A stretch of DNA of 64,000 bases from Pseudomonas sp. B21-040 (GCF_024748695.1 NZ_CP087176.1:4271501-4335500); one strand, 5' to 3'. Counted from the first letter of the stretch, positions 24,753 to 34,892 are shown. Notes: generated from the sequence alone by a model not told the origin. Numbers and translations: made by a program.

Positions 24753-27245
24753 TTACTCGGACATTGTGAGGGCATGTGGCACGCCCGGTTTGTTGGAATT
24801 GTCGCTATCGCTGGTCTGCCTCCCCGGCTCAGCCGGCGCAGCACGACGGTTCAGCGAGGGCCCACGCAACAGGAAGTAGGACAGGGCCGGAATCAGGATC
24901 AGCGCGCCGAGCATGTTCCACAGGAACATGAAGGTCAGCAGGATGCCCATGTCGGCCTGAAACTTGATCGGTGACCAGGCCCAGCTCACTACACCGGCTG
25001 CCAGCGTGATGCCGACCAGGCCGACCACCCGACCGGTGAAGGCCACGGCGTTGCGGTAGGCTTCGGACAGCGGCATACCGCTGCGTTGGTAATGCAACTG
25101 CACGCTGAGCAGGTACAGCGCGTAATCCACACCGATACCCACACCCAGGGCAATAACCGGCAAGGTGGCGACTTTCACGCCGATGCCCATGGCGACCATC
25201 AAGGCCTCGCAGAGGATCGAGGTCAGTACCAGCGGCAAAAGCGCCACCAGCGTGGCGCGCCAGCTGCGGAAGGTGATCAGGCAGAACAGCGTCACCGCCA
25301 GGTACACGTACAGCAGCATGGTGTGATTGGCTTCACGCACCACGATATTGGTTGCCGCCTCGATACCCGCAGTTCCGGCGGCCAGCAGGAACTGGCGATC
25401 CGGGGTGCTGTTTTCCCTGGCGAACTTGTCGGCGATGGCGACCACCGCATCCAGGGTTTCGGCCTTGTGGTCCTTGAGGTAGGCAATGACCGGCATGACC
25501 GAACAGTTGTTGTTGAACAGCTCCGGCGCATTGACCGAGGCCTGTTGCGCGCCGTAGTTCAACACGTCTTGATTGCGCTGGATGTTATTGAGCTTGGGGT
25601 TGCCCTCGAAAGATCCGGCAGTGATCTGGCGCACCGCATTGACCAGCGATGAGGTCGCTTGCACTCCCGGATATTGCTGCAGTTCCCAGGCCAGGCGGTC
25701 GGCCAGGACCAGCGTCTGATAATTCAGGCAGCCCTCTGGCGGAGTCTTGATCATCACTGCGAACAGGTCGCTGGACAGCGCGTAATGGCCAGTGATGTAG
25801 GCGTTATCGCGGTTGTAGCGCGAGTCGGCACGCAGCTCCGGAGCACCACTGTCGAGGTCGCCGATCTTCAGATGCGTACTGACGGCGAAACCGGCAATAC
25901 CCAACACCAAGGCACCTAGTACAGTGCCGATAGCCCAGTTGCGAGTGGTGAAGCGGTCGAGCAAGTCCCACAATTTTCCGAAGCCACGATGCGCTGCAGC
26001 GCGGCTGTCGATCTTCAAGGCGCGCTCGGCGGCCTTCTTGCCAACGCCGACGTACGACAGCGCGACCGGCATCAGCAATAGAGAGGTGAAGATCAGGACC
26101 GCGACACCAATACTGGCGGTAATGGCCAGGTCCTGGATCACCGGGATGTCGATCAGCATCAGCACCGCAAAACCCACGGCGTCGGCCAACAGCGCAGTGA
26201 CCCCGGCGATGAACAGGCGGCGGAAGGTGTAGCGCGCAGCGATCAGTTTATGGGTGCCGCGGGCGATGTCCTGCATGATGCCGTTCATTTTCTGCGCGGC
26301 GTGGGACACGCCGATGGCGAAGATCAAAAACGGCACCAGCACCGAGTACGGGTCTATCGCATAACCCAGCCAGGCGACGATGCCCAGCTGCCAGACCACT
26401 GCGATCAGCGAGCAGCCAACTACCAGCAGGGTGCTGCGCACGCAGCGAGTGTAGGCGTAGATGATCACCAGCGAGGTGACCACGGCCAGGCCGAAAAACA
26501 TCATTACCTGGATCAGGCCGTCAATCAGGTCGCCGACCAACTTGGCGAAGCCGATCACGTGGACTTTGTATTTGCCGGAGCCCTCCTTGTCATGCATTTG
26601 CCTTTCAAGTTTCTTGGCGAACGTGTGGTAGTCGACGCTGTGTCCGGTTGCCGAAGCAGTGTCGAGCAACGGCACGATCAACATGGTGGACTTGAAGTCG
26701 CTGGCTACCAGATTACCGACAATGCCGGAGCGGTTGATGTTCTCGCGCAGTTGTTCGATATCCGCCGGCGTACCCTGATAGGTGTCGGGCATCACCGGTC
26801 CACCCTGGAAACCTTCCTCGGTGACTTCGGTCCAGCGTACCGACGGGCTCCACAGCGACTTCATCCATGCGCGGTCGACGCCTTCGGTGAGGAACAGTTC
26901 GTCGTTAACCTGTTTGAGCACGTTCAGGTAATCGGGGTCGAAGACGTCTCCTTCGGTGTTTTCAACCACCACCCGCACCGAGCTGCCCAAGCCGCGCAAA
27001 GACTTGCGGTTCTCCAGGAAATTTTTAATGTACGGCTGGCTCTGCGGAATCATCTTCTCGAAGCTGGGACGCAGCTCGAGACGGGTCGCCATCATGTAAC
27101 CCAGTACCAGGGTGATCACTGCCATGAGCAACATGAACAGGGGGCGGTGATTGAAGACCCACCTTTCCAGCCGGTTTCCGGAACTTCGATCGAAGTCTTG
27201 CAAGTTGCAAATCACCGGCATCGTGTCTTGTTGGATATTGCCCAT
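24753..27245 (-). CDS. RND/MMPL-superfamily transporter
   Basis: 830 residues, MGNIQQDTMPVICNLQDFD. Two membrane halves, each with a large extracytoplasmic loop, as in the hydrophobe/amphiphile and MMPL branches. The spans include HRPLFMLLMAVITLVLGYMM and the second-half segment VATLPVIALGVGIGVDYALY, whose GxGxDY lies in the proton-relay helix. No membrane-fusion partner gene is nearby. With the YCF48, DUF1329 and DUF1302 genes it makes a recurring set, probably for transfer of a hydrophobic compound between membranes. The start at 27245 has GAGGTACC upstream. Confidence 0.88.
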   Translation of the reverse strand: MGNIQQDTMPVICNLQDFDRSSGNRLERWVFNHRPLFMLLMAVITLVLGYMMATRLELRPSFEKMIPQSQPYIKNFLENRKSLRGLGSSVRVVVENTEGDVFDPDYLNVLKQVNDELFLTEGVDRAWMKSLWSPSVRWTEVTEEGFQGGPVMPDTYQGTPADIEQLRENINRSGIVGNLVASDFKSTMLIVPLLDTASATGHSVDYHTFAKKLERQMHDKEGSGKYKVHVIGFAKLVGDLIDGLIQVMMFFGLAVVTSLVIIYAYTRCVRSTLLVVGCSLIAVVWQLGIVAWLGYAIDPYSVLVPFLIFAIGVSHAAQKMNGIMQDIARGTHKLIAARYTFRRLFIAGVTALLADAVGFAVLMLIDIPVIQDLAITASIGVAVLIFTSLLLMPVALSYVGVGKKAAERALKIDSRAAAHRGFGKLWDLLDRFTTRNWAIGTVLGALVLGIAGFAVSTHLKIGDLDSGAPELRADSRYNRDNAYITGHYALSSDLFAVMIKTPPEGCLNYQTLVLADRLAWELQQYPGVQATSSLVNAVRQITAGSFEGNPKLNNIQRNQDVLNYGAQQASVNAPELFNNNCSVMPVIAYLKDHKAETLDAVVAIADKFARENSTPDRQFLLAAGTAGIEAATNIVVREANHTMLLYVYLAVTLFCLITFRSWRATLVALLPLVLTSILCEALMVAMGIGVKVATLPVIALGVGIGVDYALYLLSVQLHYQRSGMPLSEAYRNAVAFTGRVVGLVGITLAAGVVSWAWSPIKFQADMGILLTFMFLWNMLGALILIPALSYFLLRGPSLNRRAAPAEPGRQTSDSDNSNKPGVPHALTMSE

Positions 27246-27273
27246 GTCTGGGTACCTCGAATTGATACAGTTC

Positions 27274-28347
27274 TTATTCTTGTGAAAGCACGCGCGCACC
27301 ACGGTTGCCGACCAACACCAATGTGCCGTCGGCTGCCTGAACGGCGCCGGCAACCGGTGACGGGTTTTGCTGAGCCATCAATTTCAAGCCTTGCCCGCCA
27401 TCCTGGCTGACCAACCGTTGCCCGGCCTGGGTAAACAGCTCGTAATGGCCGTCGGTGTCCAGGGTGGCGGCGGTGATGTTCACTTGCAGCCCCGTATTGA
27501 GTGGGGCCCAGTTGGCGCCGCCATCGGTGCTGCGAAACACATGCCCGCGCAGCCCGTAGACCAGGACTTCGCCAGGCTTGCCGACCACACCGAAAAAGCT
27601 GCCTTGATAAGGTGTTGGCAGAGCCAGGAAACGCTGCTGCGTGTCATCGAATTTGAGCAGCAAGCCCTGTTCGCCGGCGATGTACAGCGCATCGCCGGCA
27701 GCGGCGATGGCATTGAGGTGCAGCCCCTGCGGGTTATCGATACGGTCCTGGAACGGGGTCCAGTGCTTGCCACCGTCTTCAGTGCGCAGGATCAGATTGA
27801 ATACACCCACCACATAACCGAGTTGGTCATTGGCGAACCAGACGTCGAGCAGCGGCTTGTCGGCGCCCTCTTTCGTCAACCGCTGGCCGTCTTCGACGAG
27901 CTGCGGCCATTGTTCATTGCCAGGTTCTGCCTGGGCCAGGGCGCTGTAGTGCTTGACCAGCAAGTCGCCGATCTGGCGGCCATCGAGTTGTTTGCTCCAG
28001 GTTGCGCCGGCATCGCTGCTGTGCAGCACGACACCATCGCTACCCACGGACCAACCTTGTTGTGGCGTAGGAAACGAGACGGCATTGAGGTCAGCACTGA
28101 CCGGCACACTGGCCTGAAGCCAGTTCTTGCCGGAGTCGTCGGAGTAGAGAATGTGACCACGCTGCCCGACAGCGACCAGCCGATCACCCGCGCGGGCCGT
28201 GGCCAGCAAAGGGCTGCGCACGGCCAGGGTACTGAGCCTGGCTGGCTGGTCCAGCACGTCAATGAAGTTGGTGGCCTGGGCGATTCCCTGTGACAGAACC
28301 AGTGAGGCGCCCAGTGCCAGCAACAGGCACTTTTTGTAAGAACCCAT
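27274..28347 (-). CDS. YCF48/BNR-repeat secreted protein
   Basis: 357 residues with a signal peptide (MGSYKKCLLLALGASLVLSQGIAQA). Asp-box-like beta-propeller repeats: GHILYSDDSGKNW, GVVLHSSDAGATW, LILRTEDGGKHW, GHVFRSTDGGANW. The family resembles photosystem assembly factor YCF48, which in bacteria co-occurs with RND and DUF1302/1329 genes. Probably a periplasmic accessory of the transporter. Start chosen by AGAGGATGC and the signal peptide. Confidence 0.85.
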   Translation of the reverse strand: MGSYKKCLLLALGASLVLSQGIAQATNFIDVLDQPARLSTLAVRSPLLATARAGDRLVAVGQRGHILYSDDSGKNWLQASVPVSADLNAVSFPTPQQGWSVGSDGVVLHSSDAGATWSKQLDGRQIGDLLVKHYSALAQAEPGNEQWPQLVEDGQRLTKEGADKPLLDVWFANDQLGYVVGVFNLILRTEDGGKHWTPFQDRIDNPQGLHLNAIAAAGDALYIAGEQGLLLKFDDTQQRFLALPTPYQGSFFGVVGKPGEVLVYGLRGHVFRSTDGGANWAPLNTGLQVNITAATLDTDGHYELFTQAGQRLVSQDGGQGLKLMAQQNPSPVAGAVQAADGTLVLVGNRGARVLSQE

Positions 28348-28455
28348 ACTGCATCCTCTTGAGAAAACTGCGCTGGGGCGCGCAAGGCGCACCCGGCGCT
28401 GGAGTCAGGCGCCCAGTTAGGGTGTGAATCATCTGGGCGCTTTATCGCGGGATGC

Positions 28456-29814
28456 TTAGCGGATGCCTGCACCGGCCAGGGACTCAGCTGACCACTGCGC
28501 CTTGGAGAGCGGCTCGATGTACTTGATGCCGCCGTAGGGACCTACCACACCATTGATGTTGTAGGACCCGCCGACCAGGTCGTAGATCATGAACGGCGTA
28601 GAGTCCGGCACCTGTTTGTCATAGCTCTGGCTGAGGAAAGCGAAGGAACCACGGTAGAGCTGACCATGTGCGTCGTACTGGTCGGAAGCCAAAGCTGTCC
28701 AGCTGTCTTCATCCAGGTAGAAGCGACGCTTCTGGTAGATGTGACGAGCACCTGGCTTGAGATTGCCTTCAACGACCCACGCACGGTGTTTCTCCCAACG
28801 CACGAAGTCGGGTGACAGGTGGTTAGGGGTGGTCAGCGACTTGGGGTCTGCAACGTAGGTCAGCTTGTAGGTGTTGTAAGGCAGGATCATTTCCTGCTTG
28901 CCCACCAGCGTCCAGTCGTAGCGGTCCAGCGCGCCGTTGAACACAAACCCGTCATCGAAGGTCCCGGCACCGGAGGTACCTGGGTTAGGCGTGTCATAGG
29001 CCAGGCTGGGAGCCAACTTGACTCGCCGCTGGCCCGGCAGGTACTGCCAGGCGCGGCGTGGTTGTTGCAACGGGTCGGCGGCGTCCTTGATCATCAGCGC
29101 CTCGCCGGCACGACGTGCGGGACCTGTGTAGGCCACCTTGATCTGGTAGTACACGTCGGCACTGCTGATCGGCTGCGACATGTTCTCGTAGATTGGGTAG
29201 TTGATGAACGTCTGTCCGGTAGTGGCCAGGCTTGGCACCCCCGCCGAGTCAACGTTCCAGGAATCATACTTGGTGGTGATGTTGACGCCCTGGTAACGCA
29301 GCAGGAAGTTCCACATCGCTTCGGCACCATTGTGCGGGACCGGGAACGGCACACCAGGCAGAACGTTATCGATGGCCAGTCCGCCTTGCAGGGACTTGGC
29401 GCCGCTGGCGTTTTTCACGCTGTTGTCCAGCACATTCTGAGGCAACGCAACGGTGCGGTGAGTCGGGTAGACATCAACACGAAACGTGGGAAAACGCTTG
29501 GCCAGCTCAGCCGTGGTGGCAGTGAGCATGCCCTTGTATTTGTCGACGTTCTTGCCATCGATCACCAGCAGCGGCTTCTCGCTGGCAAAGGGGTCCGGAC
29601 GCAGGGTGTCGCCCGATTTGAAGCTGGCCGGCGCGGTGGTCAGGCCACCGGCGTAGGCAGGAATCGATCCATCCGCATTGGCGGCTTTTTCAGCGCCGAC
29701 CATCGTCAGGCTGGTGCCGAGCTTGGCAGCTTCCTCGGCGGTTACGGCCGCCTGCGCATGTGCGCCCAACGTCATGGCCAGGGAAGCGGCCAGTAAAGTT
29801 TTGACGAATTTCAT
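28456..29814 (-). CDS. DUF1329 family secreted protein
   Basis: 452 residues, MKFVKTLLAASLAMTLGAHAQA signal peptide. The mature protein has the DUF1329 beginning (LGTSLTMVGAEKAANADGSIPAYAGGL) and ends with a GSYNINGVVGPYGGIKYIEP segment. Resembles LolA/LolB-like lipid-binding folds in related proteins, so a role as periplasmic carrier of a hydrophobic molecule is plausible inference. Directly upstream is DUF1302 with a 36-bp gap, so they form one unit. A GCGCCCAG/CTGGGCGC dyad lies between it and the YCF48 gene. Confidence 0.85.
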   Translation of the reverse strand: MKFVKTLLAASLAMTLGAHAQAAVTAEEAAKLGTSLTMVGAEKAANADGSIPAYAGGLTTAPASFKSGDTLRPDPFASEKPLLVIDGKNVDKYKGMLTATTAELAKRFPTFRVDVYPTHRTVALPQNVLDNSVKNASGAKSLQGGLAIDNVLPGVPFPVPHNGAEAMWNFLLRYQGVNITTKYDSWNVDSAGVPSLATTGQTFINYPIYENMSQPISSADVYYQIKVAYTGPARRAGEALMIKDAADPLQQPRRAWQYLPGQRRVKLAPSLAYDTPNPGTSGAGTFDDGFVFNGALDRYDWTLVGKQEMILPYNTYKLTYVADPKSLTTPNHLSPDFVRWEKHRAWVVEGNLKPGARHIYQKRRFYLDEDSWTALASDQYDAHGQLYRGSFAFLSQSYDKQVPDSTPFMIYDLVGGSYNINGVVGPYGGIKYIEPLSKAQWSAESLAGAGIR

Positions 29815-29850
29815 GTTGTTCTCCTGCTTAGTATCTAAGCAATGGGTGTA

Positions 29851-31857
29851 TCAGAAGGTGGTTTTCAGCGTCAGGTACACAGCGCCACGGTCTTCTGTGG
29901 TTGCGCCGCCTCCCGAGAAGGCCGAATAGCCACCGGCGTAGCAGGCATAGTTTTCGTTGCCACTGAAGGCGTTCGGGGTCGATCCATCGCCACTTCCGGC
30001 GTTGGCTGCACCGGTGCTGTTGCCGCTGACGTTGCACTTGTCAGTCTTGCCAAAGGAATCCACATACTTGAGATCGACAAAGTATTTGTTGTAAACGATG
30101 GCGCCGATGCCAGCGGCGTAGGTACCAGTGTCCTTGGCGCCACCGCCGACCACAGGGGAAACACCATCGAGGCCAACGTTCACGGACATCGGCGTGTTCA
30201 AGTCCACGCCCGGAAACACCTGGTACCAGGTCGGTGTGAAGTTGACGGCGATACCCCAGTTGTCGCGGGTCGGCGCATCGATACCGCGGTAAGTGCTCTT
30301 GCCTTTGTAGAGTGCCGAGTTCTTGTCATCGAGCTTGAGCAGGTTGCTGTAATACAGTTCGGCGAGCAGCACGGCCTGGTCGTACACCGGCGTCTTGGGC
30401 AGGGTCATCAAACCGTTGAGCGTCCAGTGCAGCGTTTCGCCGGTGGCGCTCATGCTGTCGCCGTTGTGCGGGACGTCATAAATGACGCCAGTGGCCGCGG
30501 TACGTGCTGGCAACAGGCCAAGACCTTGCCCGAAGCCCAGCGGGCTGGTGGAACTGACGATGGCCGGGATACTGGCCAGCGGCATGTTTTCGCGAATGTT
30601 CAGGTCGCTGCCAACACTGATGCCGCCGAAATCCTTGGACAGGCTCAAACCGTAGATATCGATATCGTCGGAGTACGCCAGTTGATAAGTGGCGGTGCTC
30701 AACGAGTTCAACGTGTTGACAACAGCCGGCACCTGGCCCGCTGGACGCGTGCCATTGGGGTTGGCCGAGGTGACCCCGCGAGTGTCGAGCCAGGCCTGCG
30801 GCAGGATGTCCGAGGTCTTGCGGTAGTAGACGCCGAGGGTGCCGTCCAGCCACTCCGGTGACCACTTGGCCATTACGCCCCAGTCGCCTTGATTGCCAGG
30901 GTTCAGGTCATGACCACGAACCACGTTGGTCAATGCGTTGCAGGGGGCGACGCCGCAACCGAGCGGGCTGCCCGGCGTGATGGAGTTGGTGTTGCCGAGC
31001 AGGAACGACTGCGCGCCGAAGCCCACCAAGTCGGAACCGCCATAGTAGGTGCCCGCTTCCGGGAGACGCGCAGCATCCCATTTCAGGAAATACTGGGCCC
31101 CCACGGTCAACTCCGGATTGACAGTGAACGACATCGACAGCTGGTTACGCGGAACGAACAGCTCCTTGGCTTCAGTACCCGGCGATGCGGCGAGCTTGGC
31201 GAGATCGAGGCCGGACTGGCCGTAGCTGACCGAATGCACCGGGTTGAGAATGGTCTCACCCCAGAACACGTTGTGCTGGCCGGCCTTGACACTCAGCATC
31301 GACTCCTCGCCCACTTCGGTGCTGTAGAACACGAAGGCATCGAGGATTTCCCCGGACGGACCGGTGTAGTAACGCTGGGCGTAGTTGCTCAGGTGCGGAC
31401 TGCCATTGCCGACGTTGTCGTTGGTGACACCGGCCAGGCGCGGGTCGTTGGCGACCAGGCCAGAGCGTGCATCATTGCCGTTGACGAACGGGTTGGAGTT
31501 GGAACCGGTGTTCTCATAGGCTTTGTCGTACCAACTGGCGGCGCTGACACGAAAGCCCATGTTCTGTTTATAAACAACATCCATCTCGGTCAACAGGTCG
31601 ACACGGTTGGTGATGTTGGTCCCGGACTTGCGGAAGTTGTAATCACCATCATTGTTGTTCGGCGAGCCGAGCATGCGCTTGTCGGCGCTTTCGGTGCGTA
31701 CGCCGTAGTTGTACTTGACGGTGTTGTCCAGGCGCACAGACCAATCCGGGCTACCGGTATCGAACTCGAACGCGTGGCCGGCGACCGGCATGATTGCAAC
31801 GACAACAGCAATGGCCAGCGGACTGCGACGCAAGGTGAAGGGCTGACTGTGTTTCAT
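29851..31857 (-). CDS. DUF1302 family outer-membrane protein
   Basis: 668 residues. Signal peptide MKHSQPFTLRRSPLAIAVVVAIMPVAGHA, then FEFDTGSPDWSVRLDNTVKYN, typical of this beta-barrel-like family. It ends in Phe (VYLTLKTTF), the outer-membrane insertion signature. Start fixed by the signal peptide; an upstream extension to 31977 is unlikely. It is first in the DUF1302-DUF1329-YCF48-RND-ACAD-hydratase series and probably holds its promoter in 31858-32055. Confidence 0.88.
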   Translation of the reverse strand: MKHSQPFTLRRSPLAIAVVVAIMPVAGHAFEFDTGSPDWSVRLDNTVKYNYGVRTESADKRMLGSPNNNDGDYNFRKSGTNITNRVDLLTEMDVVYKQNMGFRVSAASWYDKAYENTGSNSNPFVNGNDARSGLVANDPRLAGVTNDNVGNGSPHLSNYAQRYYTGPSGEILDAFVFYSTEVGEESMLSVKAGQHNVFWGETILNPVHSVSYGQSGLDLAKLAASPGTEAKELFVPRNQLSMSFTVNPELTVGAQYFLKWDAARLPEAGTYYGGSDLVGFGAQSFLLGNTNSITPGSPLGCGVAPCNALTNVVRGHDLNPGNQGDWGVMAKWSPEWLDGTLGVYYRKTSDILPQAWLDTRGVTSANPNGTRPAGQVPAVVNTLNSLSTATYQLAYSDDIDIYGLSLSKDFGGISVGSDLNIRENMPLASIPAIVSSTSPLGFGQGLGLLPARTAATGVIYDVPHNGDSMSATGETLHWTLNGLMTLPKTPVYDQAVLLAELYYSNLLKLDDKNSALYKGKSTYRGIDAPTRDNWGIAVNFTPTWYQVFPGVDLNTPMSVNVGLDGVSPVVGGGAKDTGTYAAGIGAIVYNKYFVDLKYVDSFGKTDKCNVSGNSTGAANAGSGDGSTPNAFSGNENYACYAGGYSAFSGGGATTEDRGAVYLTLKTTF

Positions 31858-32055
31858 ATGGCTAGCTCCACTTTTTATTATTGTTAGGGATGCTTGGATC
31901 AACGAAATCCCGCCCACGGCCTGACAAACAGGAGCTGACGGGTCGACACCAGAGATCGCTGTCGTTGAACCTGTCACCTGTTACCGGCAAGCAGCAGAAA
32001 GGACGTAGTAACCTGACACCCGAACAGTTAGTTGAACTGCTCGGTTATGGCGGGC

Positions 32056-32099
32056 GGCCCCGACACCAGCTTCGTGGATAGCTATCGGTGTCGAGGGCC
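32056..32099 (-). terminator. Hairpin after the cupin gene
   Basis: GGCCC-CGACACC pairs with GGTGTCG-A-GGGCC, with one bulge and a 19-base loop; 8 bases past the cupin stop. A U-tract is missing, so it may be a Rho-independent end of low efficiency. Confidence 0.45.
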
Positions 32100-32107
32100 C
32101 TTTAGCC

Positions 32108-32584
32108 TTAGTGGAAGGCTGTAAGATCCTGTGGTTCGATCCCGTTCGCCTCGCAGTAATTCATGTAGCGCTGAAGCGAGGTTTTCCAGTTCTCGATGGC
32201 CAGGACCTTGTCGTTTTCATCGACGAAGATGAGGTCGCCGCTCACGATCACCAGCGTCACCATGTAGTCACCGTCTTCAGTGCTGACCACTTCCGGCTGG
32301 TGAGTGGATGCGGCGGTCTCGTAGACAACGCTGCCCGGACCCGCAATCCAGTCGTGCTCTTTGTACTTCCAGTGGCCTTCGATGGTGTAGACGATGACGG
32401 TGCCAGAGTGATGGTGCTTGGGCAGGACCATGTCGATGGGCGCCTTCATCATCACAATGATCTCGCCGCGAATTGGGTCGAGCTTGAAGTACTTCAGCAG
32501 GACGTTGTCTGCAAAAGGGGTGAAGGGAACCCAAGGCAGCGACTCGCCGTGCATGACGGCTGTTTCAACTTGTTGAAAAAGCAT
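32108..32584 (-). CDS. Cupin dioxygenase, 2,4'-dihydroxyacetophenone dioxygenase-like
   Basis: 158 residues, single cupin. Metal ligands look present: two His in LPKHHHSGTVIVYTIEG with Glu in TIEG, and a later His in AASTHQPEV. The family includes 2,4'-dihydroxyacetophenone dioxygenase, which splits a C-C bond with O2. It is 114 bp downstream of a TauD-like gene on the same strand. Substrate unknown. Confidence 0.75.
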   Translation of the reverse strand: MLFQQVETAVMHGESLPWVPFTPFADNVLLKYFKLDPIRGEIIVMMKAPIDMVLPKHHHSGTVIVYTIEGHWKYKEHDWIAGPGSVVYETAASTHQPEVVSTEDGDYMVTLVIVSGDLIFVDENDKVLAIENWKTSLQRYMNYCEANGIEPQDLTAFH

Positions 32585-32698
32585 AACTATCTCCGTTTCT
32601 ATTGTTTTTTCCAGAAGCTGACCGCGCGGTTTGACCGACGGCGATGCACGCGCTCGACTGATCCAGCACGAGGCGAAGACCTCTGGGAATTGGGTGAA

Positions 32699-33646
32699 TC
32701 AGTTAAGAGGGGTACCGGTCAATGTCGCGCGCAGCATCTTGCGCGGTGCATTGCCGTAATCGGCTACTGCGTAGTGCTGGCACAGCAGGTTGTCCCACAT
32801 CGCGACCGTGTTGGGTCGCCACTTCAGACGCACCTGGTATTCCGGAATCGCGGCCTGGGAAATCAGGTAATTCAACAGAGTATTGGCTTCTGGCTTGAAG
32901 TCCTGGCCGCAGCGGACGTCCTTGAAGGTGTAAAAGTTCGAGAAATGGGTGGTGAACGCCGAGTTGACGAACAACACCTTTTCGCCCGTCTCAGGATGGA
33001 TAAGCACAACCGGGTGCTCAGCGACGGGGTTCTTCGCGGCCATCGCGTGACGATCAGCGATCGGCATCTGGGCGAAAAAGGCGTGCTCGGCATCGTGCTT
33101 GGCGTACATACCATCGATTCGTTGTTTGATGGCCTCAGGCAGGCTTTCATAGGCCATCACCATGTTGGACCAAATGGTGTCGCCGCCGGACTCCGGACCC
33201 AGTTCACAGCGCAACACCGCGCCGCGGGGCGGCGCCTTCTTGAAAGTGACATCGGCATGCCACAGGTTTTCGCGGCTGATCTTTTCGACCATATTCTGCT
33301 TGTTGGGGTCGAGATTGCGGTACAGCATCAGCAACTTGTCCGCCTCAGGATGGCTGGGCGCAACGGGATGAGCTTCCAGTTCGGCGAATTGCGCCGCGAA
33401 ATTCTGTTGCTCCATCGGAGTGATGTCCTGATCGCGAAAGAACAGCACTTTGTGTTTGAGCCACAGCGCCCGGATCTCTGCGATCATTTCAGGGTCTTGG
33501 GCAGCGTCGGCCAGGCTGATGTTGCTGATCTCGGCGCCGATGTTCGGCGTGCACAGTTCAACCTTAATCGAATGTCGAAGAGCCGAAGGACGGACAATCG
33601 CCGGGGATGGCGATGAACTGTTTTGGAAAGCTGTTTTTTTTATCAT
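32699..33646 (-). CDS. TauD/TfdA-family 2-oxoglutarate dioxygenase
   Basis: 315 residues from MIKKTAFQNSSS, after GGAGATTTC. Iron ligands: HxD in LWHADVTF and the distal His in LLCQHYAVADY, with the 2-oxoglutarate-binding Arg region after it (APRKMLRATLTG). Relatives hydroxylate taurine, alkyl sulfates or 2,4-D next to the heteroatom so that it leaves. A TauZ/YeiH-type gene 6 kb away hints at sulfur release. It lies upstream of the cupin gene, probably as an operon. Confidence 0.85.
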   Translation of the reverse strand: MIKKTAFQNSSSPSPAIVRPSALRHSIKVELCTPNIGAEISNISLADAAQDPEMIAEIRALWLKHKVLFFRDQDITPMEQQNFAAQFAELEAHPVAPSHPEADKLLMLYRNLDPNKQNMVEKISRENLWHADVTFKKAPPRGAVLRCELGPESGGDTIWSNMVMAYESLPEAIKQRIDGMYAKHDAEHAFFAQMPIADRHAMAAKNPVAEHPVVLIHPETGEKVLFVNSAFTTHFSNFYTFKDVRCGQDFKPEANTLLNYLISQAAIPEYQVRLKWRPNTVAMWDNLLCQHYAVADYGNAPRKMLRATLTGTPLN

Positions 33647-33839
33647 TGAAATCTCCAGTCTCTGGCGTACGCCGGCATGCAATCGCATGCCCGGCAAATC
33701 AGACAGGATCAAAGCGAGCCAGTGGCACCGTTTCGGTTCCTTGGAGAGATGCTAGGGATTGCCGTCGCCCCGGCTTTTGCAAGACGGGACAACTTGTTGG
33801 CATTTTCGGACAACGAGGGCGGCTGGGTATCCGGCTTCG

Positions 33840-34892
33840 TCAAGGCTTTCCGGGAGGGCTCGGTGCGATTTGGGTGGACCCGGTTGCCGCCCGCCCACGA
33901 TGCTGTATGGCCCACTCCGACGGGGACATGCTGAACTGGTGACGGAACCAGCGAGAGAAATCCGCACCGGATGAAAAACCCACCAGCCCCGCGATTTCGT
34001 AGAGCTTGCGCTTGCTGGTCAACAGATACTCTTCGGCGAGTTCGACGCGCACCGCATTGACCACGGAAAGCCCCGTCTCGCCAACTTCCGCCAGGCGCCG
34101 ATTGAGTGTGCGGCGATGCAACCCCAAGTGCTCGGCGACACGATCGATCGAACAGGTTCCGGTGGGCAGCAGTACCCTGATGACCTGGCGCGCCTGATCC
34201 AGAGGCTCATCGCCCTCGTCCGTCAACTGCATGTCCAGCCAGCGCTTCACTTCTCGATTGAGCTTGGGTGTGGCAGCGGCAATGGGCAGGTCCACGTCGC
34301 GAGCCCGACAGACAATGCCGTTGAACTCCTGCCCAAAGTCGATTGCCGTTCCGAGCACCCGGCGATGAACGTCCATCTTGGCTGGACGTTCGTGGCTGAA
34401 ACAGATGTTCACCGGTTTGAAAGCATCGTGCGCGAGCGCCCGATAGGACCGAAAAATAATACCTGTTGAGATTTCGACCACCTGACGCAAAAGCCCCGGG
34501 TATTTCTGCTGGATATCCACATGTAGAAGCACCAGATCTCCGGCGTCTTCAAGGCGCAACTGCACACCGGCGTTATGAAGCCGCATATAGCGCGCAGACG
34601 ACTCCATCGCCGCGCGCAGAGTGGGCTCCTCACGCATCATCAGGGCCAGCATGCCAAAGTCGGCCAAGTCTCGGCGCTCCGCCATCAACAGGCCGAAGGC
34701 TTCCTGGCCGGAAAGCCGTGCCGACTCTTCCAGCAGCCAGCAAACCGAATAGCCGTTGATCAGAAGATTCGGATCGTCAAGCACGCGGGGGGGCAATTTG
34801 GCCAGCCGCAACATCCGGAACGGGTCCAGCCCAACTGCGTGGGCGATGGACGCATAGCCGGTCAAACAGGCACTGCGAATCAGGCTGGACAT
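33840..34892 (-). CDS. AraC-family regulator
   Basis: 350 residues from MSSLIRSACLTGYASIAHAV. N-terminal arabinose-binding-like domain (family Arabinose_bd, about residues 15-205), C-terminal AraC HTH pair (SIDRVAEHLGLHRRTLNRRLAE and KLYEIAGLVGFSSGADFSRWFRHQF). This architecture is common in pseudomonad regulators of catabolic genes (MmsR/OruR type). It is divergent from the epoxide-hydrolase gene, with 93 bp between. A longer frame to 35099 would overlap that gene. It probably activates the flanking catabolic genes. Confidence 0.85.
   Translation of the reverse strand: MSSLIRSACLTGYASIAHAVGLDPFRMLRLAKLPPRVLDDPNLLINGYSVCWLLEESARLSGQEAFGLLMAERRDLADFGMLALMMREEPTLRAAMESSARYMRLHNAGVQLRLEDAGDLVLLHVDIQQKYPGLLRQVVEISTGIIFRSYRALAHDAFKPVNICFSHERPAKMDVHRRVLGTAIDFGQEFNGIVCRARDVDLPIAAATPKLNREVKRWLDMQLTDEGDEPLDQARQVIRVLLPTGTCSIDRVAEHLGLHRRTLNRRLAEVGETGLSVVNAVRVELAEEYLLTSKRKLYEIAGLVGFSSGADFSRWFRHQFSMSPSEWAIQHRGRAATGSTQIAPSPPGKP

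Noticed and set aside
24753..27410. RND protein as drug-efflux pump with missing partners
   Set aside because: No membrane-fusion or TolC-like gene, and the neighbours (DUF1302, DUF1329, YCF48, beta-oxidation) fit lipid-type transport better.
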